The position numbers were made by a program, and so were the translations under genes. Below the pieces are notes generated by a model, which searched no databases, had not been told where the DNA came from, and worked only from the letters and a program-made list of their open reading frames with translations. Positions 58,252-64,000 of a stretch of 64,000 nt of DNA are shown in pieces. The DNA comes from Dittrichia graveolens (Eukaryota > Streptophyta > Magnoliopsida > Asterales > Asteraceae), in NCBI GenBank assembly GCA_038502395.1, contig JARJIL010000001.1, positions 68,040,994 to 68,104,993 of the forward strand. The letters run 5' to 3'. Within the stretch, counting starts at the first letter, position 1, and each line of letters starts with the position of its first letter.

Positions 58252-60261
58252 TGGTAATATTTGTTTTCAAATTTGTACCTATTAGTAAATAGTTAGTAAT
58301 AAATCGAGCATGTATTATATACTTGTATTGTCAATATCTTATAGAATTAGCAATAGGATTTATTTAATAGGCATTAGGGATGTTTGGACATAAGCGAGTG
58401 GGAGGAAGGGTATTTAAGGCACAAAACCCTATACTAAGCACTGTAGCCGCATTTGAGTATGTGTCCAAAGTTTTTTATGTGTGTTTTGTTGCTACCCTGA
58501 AGAAGAGGAACTGGTTCATCGACATCAAAAATCAACTAGGTATCTCATACTATTAATGGTCAATCTCGTATATATTTTACAACAATTGGCAAGGAATAGA
58601 TTTAGTTTGTTGGGTTTTTATCGTTGTTCTGTTATGAAAGTGAGAACAAGAATAAAGATTAGTTTTAAATCATTTTTTAATCAATGAAAATGAGAATAGT
58701 TTTGAGAGATTTTTTTAAATTATGTTAAGGCTCCATAAGACAACAATGAGTGAAAATGATTAGGTTTTGATCGAGTTTGAAGTGTGAAAATTCAACTCTA
58801 TTTGTATGAATCGCTAATGTTCTTAAATGAGTATGAATCATAAGCGTCGCCAACTCAATGGAATTGTAAAACAAGTGCCAATCCAATCGAAAACCTTCCT
58901 CGACCACAAATCGTAGATTAGAATCGAAAACAACAATCGTAAACTCTTAATCAGAAACCACATATAGATGGAATGCTAAATCAGAACCCTAGCTCAAATC
59001 ATAAATTGGGAACGTAAATCAGGGATCGTAAACCTCAAAATCATAATTCCAGAATCTTAATTGACCCTTGGCACCAATCTTAAATCAGAATTTTAGTTGC
59101 GATCGAAAACTATGAATCGTGAATGACTAATCGGAAACCTCAAGTGCTAGTCAAAATCCTAAACTTGAGGATAAGTGTTTAATCGAACACTTTGAATCAA
59201 AAAACTTGAATCAGGAACCTTGATTAGTGTGTAATCACATAGAGATCTTGTTTTTGTAGGTGTTTAACAGTAACCACATATCTCAAGATATTCGTTAGTA
59301 AGTTGTTTAATTATAAGCTGCACATCAGGTGAGTTTACATTAACTTACTCGTTATATTGTGAAATGTACTTATAGTATATGTGATAGTGTTGTTTACGAG
59401 TCTATTTGTAACAAGCCTGTGGCACCTGTGATGTATCTAGTTTGGAGAAGATGACAACATCTGAAGGTGGAACCTATGATCTTTCATATCGGCGCGGCAT
59501 GACTTAAGGCATCAACGAGTGGGACACGAGATGCGGCGGCAAGGGTAGGGGAAGCTATAGTTATGTGATTTGATTGCTATGTGTGTTATCCGCTATAAAG
59601 TGTATGCGTTGTGTTAACTTACTAAGCTTTGTGTTTACCCGTTGTTGTACATGTCTTTCAGGATCTTTAAGTACGGACAAGAGCAAGGCTCTCGCGTGAC
59701 AGCACATGTGGCAGCATCAAAGAATTTTGAGTCAAATGTTTTTCAAACAATCACATTTTAGATTCCGTTGTTTGCAGAAAATATTAAATACTCTAGTTTC
59801 AGGATAAGTATATTTTTGATATTTTGGTTGGTATCATTACTAGGCACATGTTGGAACTTGTCGGAATCATGAGGAATCTTATAAATCAAGTGAGGAGTAC
59901 TTGTAGAATGATGGTATGCTTGTACATTGAGGTGCCTTAGAATGAATAGGGCTACTTCGGATTTGTAAAAGGCATGCAAGATGATCGATTCGTGGATATG
60001 GACGATGATGTGATAGGAGCGTATGATAAAGCCACTTTTTGATTAATGTGTTATCTATACTTATAAAATGGTGAACAATGGATTTGTAAATTTTGAAATT
60101 ACGTGTAGTTCCAAGTTCGAAACCTCGTCACAATTTTTGATGATGTGATACAAATGATTAGTGATATGAATACTTTACTCACTCCGATTTATTTTTATTT
60201 TTTAAATTCAGGGTTTTACAAATTTTATCTATGGGAGAGTTTTTAAATTTGGGGTGTTACA
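58252..60261 (+). repeat. Probable 3' LTR after the integrase fragment (about 2 kb)
   Basis: TG at 58252 after the PPT-like tract, and GGGGTGTTACA at 60261. A TATTTAAGG possible TATA is near 58411. AT-rich, with no supported gene. No second copy is in view, so the ends are provisional (GGGTTTTACA at 60220 is an alternative end). Confidence 0.45.
58915..59225. repeat. Degenerate AATC-based repeats
   Basis: About a dozen loose copies of words like AATCAGAAACC, AATCGTAAAC and AATCATAAATT at irregular spacing of 15-30 bases. Confidence 0.5.
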
Positions 60262-60459
60262 TATTTGAAGATCTAACCTTTAATCCAGATGTTTAAAATT
60301 ATATGTTGTTAATTAACTCTAGAAACTTTTTTTTAATGATTGATTCTTGACACGCAACCTTTAATCCATAATTATCTTCTTGATTAACAACTTTCTCTCT
60401 CTAGAGTTTCTTTCTTACCAAGAAGACATACTAAGTGTGTGTATTTCGGAACTAATTAA
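60262..60459. other. Unassigned AT-rich interval
   Basis: AACCTTTAATCCA occurs twice (60278 and 60357). Nothing else recognisable; no gene. Confidence 0.5.
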
Positions 60460-60639
60460 GGTAATGTGTAACATACCGGTCGATGCTGACCGGTCGGCGC
60501 TGACCGGGCCTCTCCCGGCGCTACCCATTCCGGCGCTATCCATTCCGGCATGTTAGGTCTGCAGCCCAATACACCCCAACCCTTCCCTCTGAAATAAATC
60601 CTAGAGTAGCTTGTTGGTGAGACTTGAACCCAAGACCTC
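60460..60639 (-). mobile_element. SINE-like fragment (tRNA-derived), cut by H
   Basis: On the minus strand GGGTTCAAGTCTCACC (about 60630-60615) matches the pol III B box (GGTTCRANNCC) but for the last C, as in plant tRNA-derived SINEs. Downstream is a body with tandem 15-bp units (GGAATGGATAGCGCC, GGAATGGGTAGCGCC) and GACCGGTCAGC words. The A box should lie further right, where element H begins at 60640, so it is absent here. Confidence 0.45.
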
Positions 60640-61568
60640 TGTTGGAATATGCCCACTGATACACGTGTACTAGCATCATTGCTGATGAGGTACGGGCCTA
60701 TTAGGTCACACGCCAAGGGTAGATTCCGGCAGCACAACGCAAACATGAGAGAATATGAAATTAGGGTTTCTGGCGACCTTCACGGGCCGTGAAGAGGTCG
60801 TGAAGAGAAACCCTCCACGAGCCTTCACCACCCGGACAAAGTAGTCGTGGGAGCAGTGCCTTCACGAGTGCTTCACGGCCCATGAGAGCCCGTGAAGGCA
60901 GGCGCCATTCTTTTAATTGGACCACTCGTTGGCCCAATGAGAGTGTGCGGTGGAACCCTGCCTATGAGGCCTTCACGACTACTTCACGGCCCGTTAGAGC
61001 CCGTGAAGGCAGAAGTCAAAGTGTCACTTTGTGTTTATTGGACCTTTGTGTTGGTCCAATAGGATGAAGCTGAAGTGCCCGAACCTGGAGCCTTCTAGAG
61101 CTTCAGTTGAGTTTATAAAAGTCTCTCTTTTTCTCTCTTAAAGGACTCTTGCTACTTTGAAGATACACATAACATACATGATACTTGATCTTTACATCGT
61201 GAGCTAAGTGAGTGTATCGAGACTAGGCAAGTAGTTCTTGGTGTTGTAGCTGCTCCAGATTCACGAAGACAACGTGTGGTTCGTGTCTCGGGTCGTTAGC
61301 AAGACGGAATCTCGGCTACTTGGTGTGGACTATCAATAGAGGAGTTCAGTTTCGGGTTCACGAAGATCTTCTTAGTTCGGTGGATAGCTCCAGCCCCGTG
61401 ATGGTATTATTCCTCCTCCCTCTCGTTTGTTCTTGTTGCTATATTCGTTTGTAGTCACGATCCCCACTTAGGGAATACATGCGTGTCGGTTTTGATACCC
61501 GAAAACCCCGGTTTTTGATGTCGTTGCTTCCGCTGCGTACGGGTATTGGCGTGCATGGATTTCCTACA
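60640..61568 (+). repeat. H 5' LTR (929 bp)
   Basis: TGTTGGAATATG to GATTTCCTACA, one base before the PBS. Contains several TTCACG...CGTGAA palindromes (60779-61010) upstream of the TATA box. Confidence 0.75.
61114..61120 (+). promoter_or_regulatory. H LTR TATA box
   Basis: TATAAAA in GAGTTTATAAAAGTCTCTC, followed by a CT-rich initiator-like stretch; about 475 bases into the LTR. Confidence 0.65.
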
Positions 61569-61569
61569 G

Positions 61570-61582
61570 TGGTATCAGAGCC
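61570..61582 (+). other. H primer-binding site
   Basis: TGGTATCAGAGCC, perfect match to the initiator-Met PBS. Confidence 0.95.
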
Positions 61583-63074
61583 TAGGCTACAAAGATATAC
61601 CACGAAAATGGCTCGAAAAACCGTTTTTGGAAGATTCGTTTTTCTGTCCAGTAAGCCTTCACGGGCCGTGAAGTGTTCTTCACGAGTCGTGAAGGCCACA
61701 CGACCAGTATTCGTGAGGGGTCTGGTCGTGGGAAGTGTTTTCAGGATTCACGAGTTCTCATGGCCCGTGACCGGTCGTGAAGCTCTTGGGCTTCACGAGC
61801 CGTGAGGGGTCGTGAAGGCACTCGTGAACTGTTTAGTCGTGAAACTTGGTTTTTAGGCTCATAAGCCCTTCTGACCCGTGATCGGTCGTGAGGCCCTTGG
61901 GCTTCACGAGCCGTGAGGGGCCGTGAAGGAGCTTCTAGGCAGTTTTTGTCCTTAAAAGAAAATTTTCTGGTTTTTCGGGTCATGGAGGAGTTTCTGTTTT
62001 CTGGCAGATTCTGTTTGGTTAACCCCTCGTAATATTTTGGTACAAATATGGGTTTGTAAGGCATGGTCTTGGCATAAGATGCATACATGCATACACATAT
62101 GTTGTGTATATATGAAGAGTCAAGAGGAGACGTCTTGAAGACCTTGGATCCGGTTAGTCCCGATGGAGGTAGCAGATTCAGTGGGAGCACTCCATGGTCT
62201 AGGTTTGTGTCCTTAATAGACCTAATCCTCCTGGCTTGGCTCGCGGTTAGGACGCATAGGTTTTTGGCATGGTTACCAACCTCTTTGTATGCGTGTGATG
62301 TGATTTATATTTCTTGCATGGTTATTTATGTTTCCTCGCATGCTTGATAACTTTTCTAAGTTAATAAAATCACAAGAGTTTTAAATTGGTTAACAAACTC
62401 TCGCGCGTAAACGATTAACAAGACAATATAAACTTGGTATTTATATTTAAAGTGAAAATCGTTTTTGTCACTTACTTTGTTAATCAAATATTAAAACTTG
62501 GTTTTAATCCAGAAACAAAAGCCCGTTTCCTAAAATGTAAATCACGCACCATCCATAAGATGACACACCTGATTCTAGTGAAGCATGGGATAATTGTCGA
62601 GCTAAGCATGAGTTATTCCATGTGGATCTGTGTGGAAGGTGAGAGTGGCGACTTGGAGTTATTGGTTGTCGAGCTTAGCACGAGCCAATTATTGTCGAGT
62701 GTGCTACCATGTATCTTGTTGGACGATTTACAACTGCAAACTAAAATCCTTGTGTGATTATCGAGCTAAGCACGAGTCAACCAAGAATTTTAATTTGGGA
62801 TTGGTGTAAGTAGGGATCAAACATGCCAACCGACCGTTTTACGTCATTGGATCCCGCAAGTGTCTAAGAGCTGCAATGGAGATTGCAATCGGTAAAATGG
62901 TTACCGGCCTAAATAGCTTCATGAAGTGATCCGCGGTAAACCCGTCATGTAGTGGAGTAAAATATGGTTCTTAGCCCTTGTTAAGATAAATTGTTTTTCT
63001 AAAAACTTTATGGGTAATTATTTTGACGAGGATTATATCAAACTAACTAAAACGTGTATTCTTGTTATTTATAG
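61583..63074 (+). other. H 5' leader with palindromes and repeats
   Basis: About 1.5 kb of untranslated leader. 61655-61935 is packed with TTCACGGGCCGTGAA-type words and holds a duplicated block of about 60 bp (near 61760 and 61870). 62592-62776 holds three copies of a TCGAGCTAAGCACGAG motif. It has many ATGs but no convincing frame before gag. Confidence 0.7.
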
Positions 63075-63983
63075 ATGTCAAACGATAATAACACCACGTC
63101 AAACAATTCGCTTCGTATGTTCCTACATAGGGAGAAACTCACGGGAGTGAACTTCGTTGACTGGCTTAGGCAATTGAGAATTGTTCTTCGCTATGAGTCA
63201 AAGTTACACATCCTTGAGGAACCTCTTCCGGAGCCACCTGCTAGCGACGTGACTTGGTCCGTCCGATACACGTATGAAAAGCATGTTGAGGACGCACACG
63301 ATGTTGCCTGCCTCATATTGTCAACTATGAGCTCGGAGTTGCAAAAGCACTTTGAGCACATGAGTGTGTACGATATGATGAACAAGTTGAATGACATGTT
63401 CCAACAACAAGTTAGGGAGGAACACTATGAGTGTGTTAAAAACCTAGTCGGTTGTAGGATGCTGGAAGGTAGGAGTGTGAGTGCCTACGTCCTTAAGATG
63501 AAGGCGTAAGTGGACCAAATGGAGAGACTATAATTTCCCATGGGGAGGGAGCTTGCTATGGATATAGTACTCCAGTCCCTGCCCGCATCATATGATCAGT
63601 TTGTCATGAACTATCACATGCATGACATGGAGAAAACCTTAGGTGAATTGCATGGTATGTTGAAGACTGCGGAGTCTGACATGGCCAAACATGAATCCAC
63701 CTCTTCCATTCCTACCACGAGTTCTAGGGAACAAAAGAAAAAGAAGAAGAAACCGACACGAAGGGAAAAGGCTGGAGTGTCCAAGCCTATTCCCCACATT
63801 GAATCTGAGGACAATGATTGTGTGCCTCAAGAAGAGATTCAAGAAAAAGTGATTTGCTACTTCTGTGGAAGATTTGGAGATTGGGGCCGTCACGCGTGCC
63901 CATCGTGCCAAGAGGATATTAAACTTCTAAGGAAAGAGAGAGTTAATTTCTCCTCTCAAGGTACATTCATGATTCATTACTAA
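63075..63983 (+). pseudogene. gag: H gag (copia, UBN2 type)
   Basis: ATG at 63075 (MSNDNNTTSNNSLRMF). The core has LTGVNFVDWLRQLRIVLRYE and a UBN2-like helix region (EHYECVKNLVGCRMLEGRSV). Two stops at 63508 and 63532 interrupt it; the frame continues as MGRELAMDIVLQSLP (63540) with HMHDMEKTLGELHGMLKTAE. A Lys-rich basic stretch (about 63735-63765) follows. The zinc knuckle reads CYFCGRFGDWGRHAC: the His is Asp and the last Cys is shifted, so it is probably dead. Stop at 63981-63983. Confidence 0.85.
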
Positions 63984-64000
63984 TTCTTCTATTTCGCTGG

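Larger units (their letters stand above)
60640..64000 (+). mobile_element. Element H: Ty1/copia, 5' part, runs off the window
   Basis: 5' LTR (60640-61568), PBS (61570-61582), a leader of about 1.5 kb and gag (63075-63983). The LTR ends are imperfect inverses (TGTTGGAA and TTCCTACA). Its left flank is ACCTC. Pol and the 3' LTR are to the right of the window. Confidence 0.8.

Noticed and set aside
60605..60640. Possible tRNA gene
   Set aside because: Only a B-box-like half is present, with no anticodon arm or acceptor pairing; better explained as a SINE fragment.
61479..62190. Open frames on both strands in the H leader rich in SRPLTAREAQ-like units
   Set aside because: Arise from the TTCACG/CGTGAA palindrome repeats; they lie in the leader upstream of gag with no start context.

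Overview
This window is wall-to-wall plant LTR-retrotransposon sequence. I found no host protein gene, rRNA, complete tRNA gene or CRISPR array. A plant is indicated by primer-binding sites complementary to initiator tRNA-Met (TGGTATCAGAGCC and near matches), by Ty3/gypsy chromoviruses with C-terminal chromodomains, by SIRE/Maximus-like Ty1/copia elements with an extra 3' reading frame, and by AT-rich DNA. The style of the copia extra ORFs and gypsy LTRs resembles repeats I associate with Asteraceae (daisy family); that is inference. I label the elements Z, A, B, C, D, E, F, G, S and H.

Layout. Z (1-3450, minus) is a gypsy element of which only a decayed gag, the PBS and the 5' LTR are in view. 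A (3451-44538, plus) is an old SIRE-like copia element with a decayed pol and a 3' extra ORF (aORF). A is split at 9895 by B (9896-42009, minus), a second SIRE-like element with 900-bp LTRs and a perfect AACCC target duplication. B's own aORF is split twice: by C (12281-21655, minus), a gypsy chromovirus with LTRs of about 2.1 kb, and by D (23679-34933, plus), a copia element with 787-bp LTRs and a perfect GTCTG duplication. The nest is therefore A containing B, and B containing C and D. LTR differences counted by eye (B about 4%, D under 3%) agree with that order.

From 44539 the structure is more broken. An LTR-like stretch E (44539-46201) is followed by F (46202-about 55118, minus), a chromovirus with a rearranged gag and a 5' LTR that has lost its promoter end. 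Then come an LTR tail with a PBS, a gag fragment (G), a solo-LTR-like block S (56222-57238) with 13-bp inverted ends and no target duplication, an integrase fragment, and a probable 3' LTR ending near 60261. A tRNA-derived SINE-like fragment ends at 60639, where copia element H (plus) begins; H runs off the right edge within or just after gag.

How the parts work: gag proteins form the particle, and pol supplies protease, integrase, reverse transcriptase and RNase H. Every pol here carries stops, frameshifts or lost catalytic residues, so none looks autonomous. The most interesting non-standard features are the aORFs of A, B and D. They share a core motif, and in B and D they have their own TATA-like promoter. 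Also notable are the short words repeated many times in each LTR family (TTCACGGGCCGTGAA in H, GTCGCATG in C, AACTGTTAG in D, GACGCGACGCG-like words in the gypsy LTRs).
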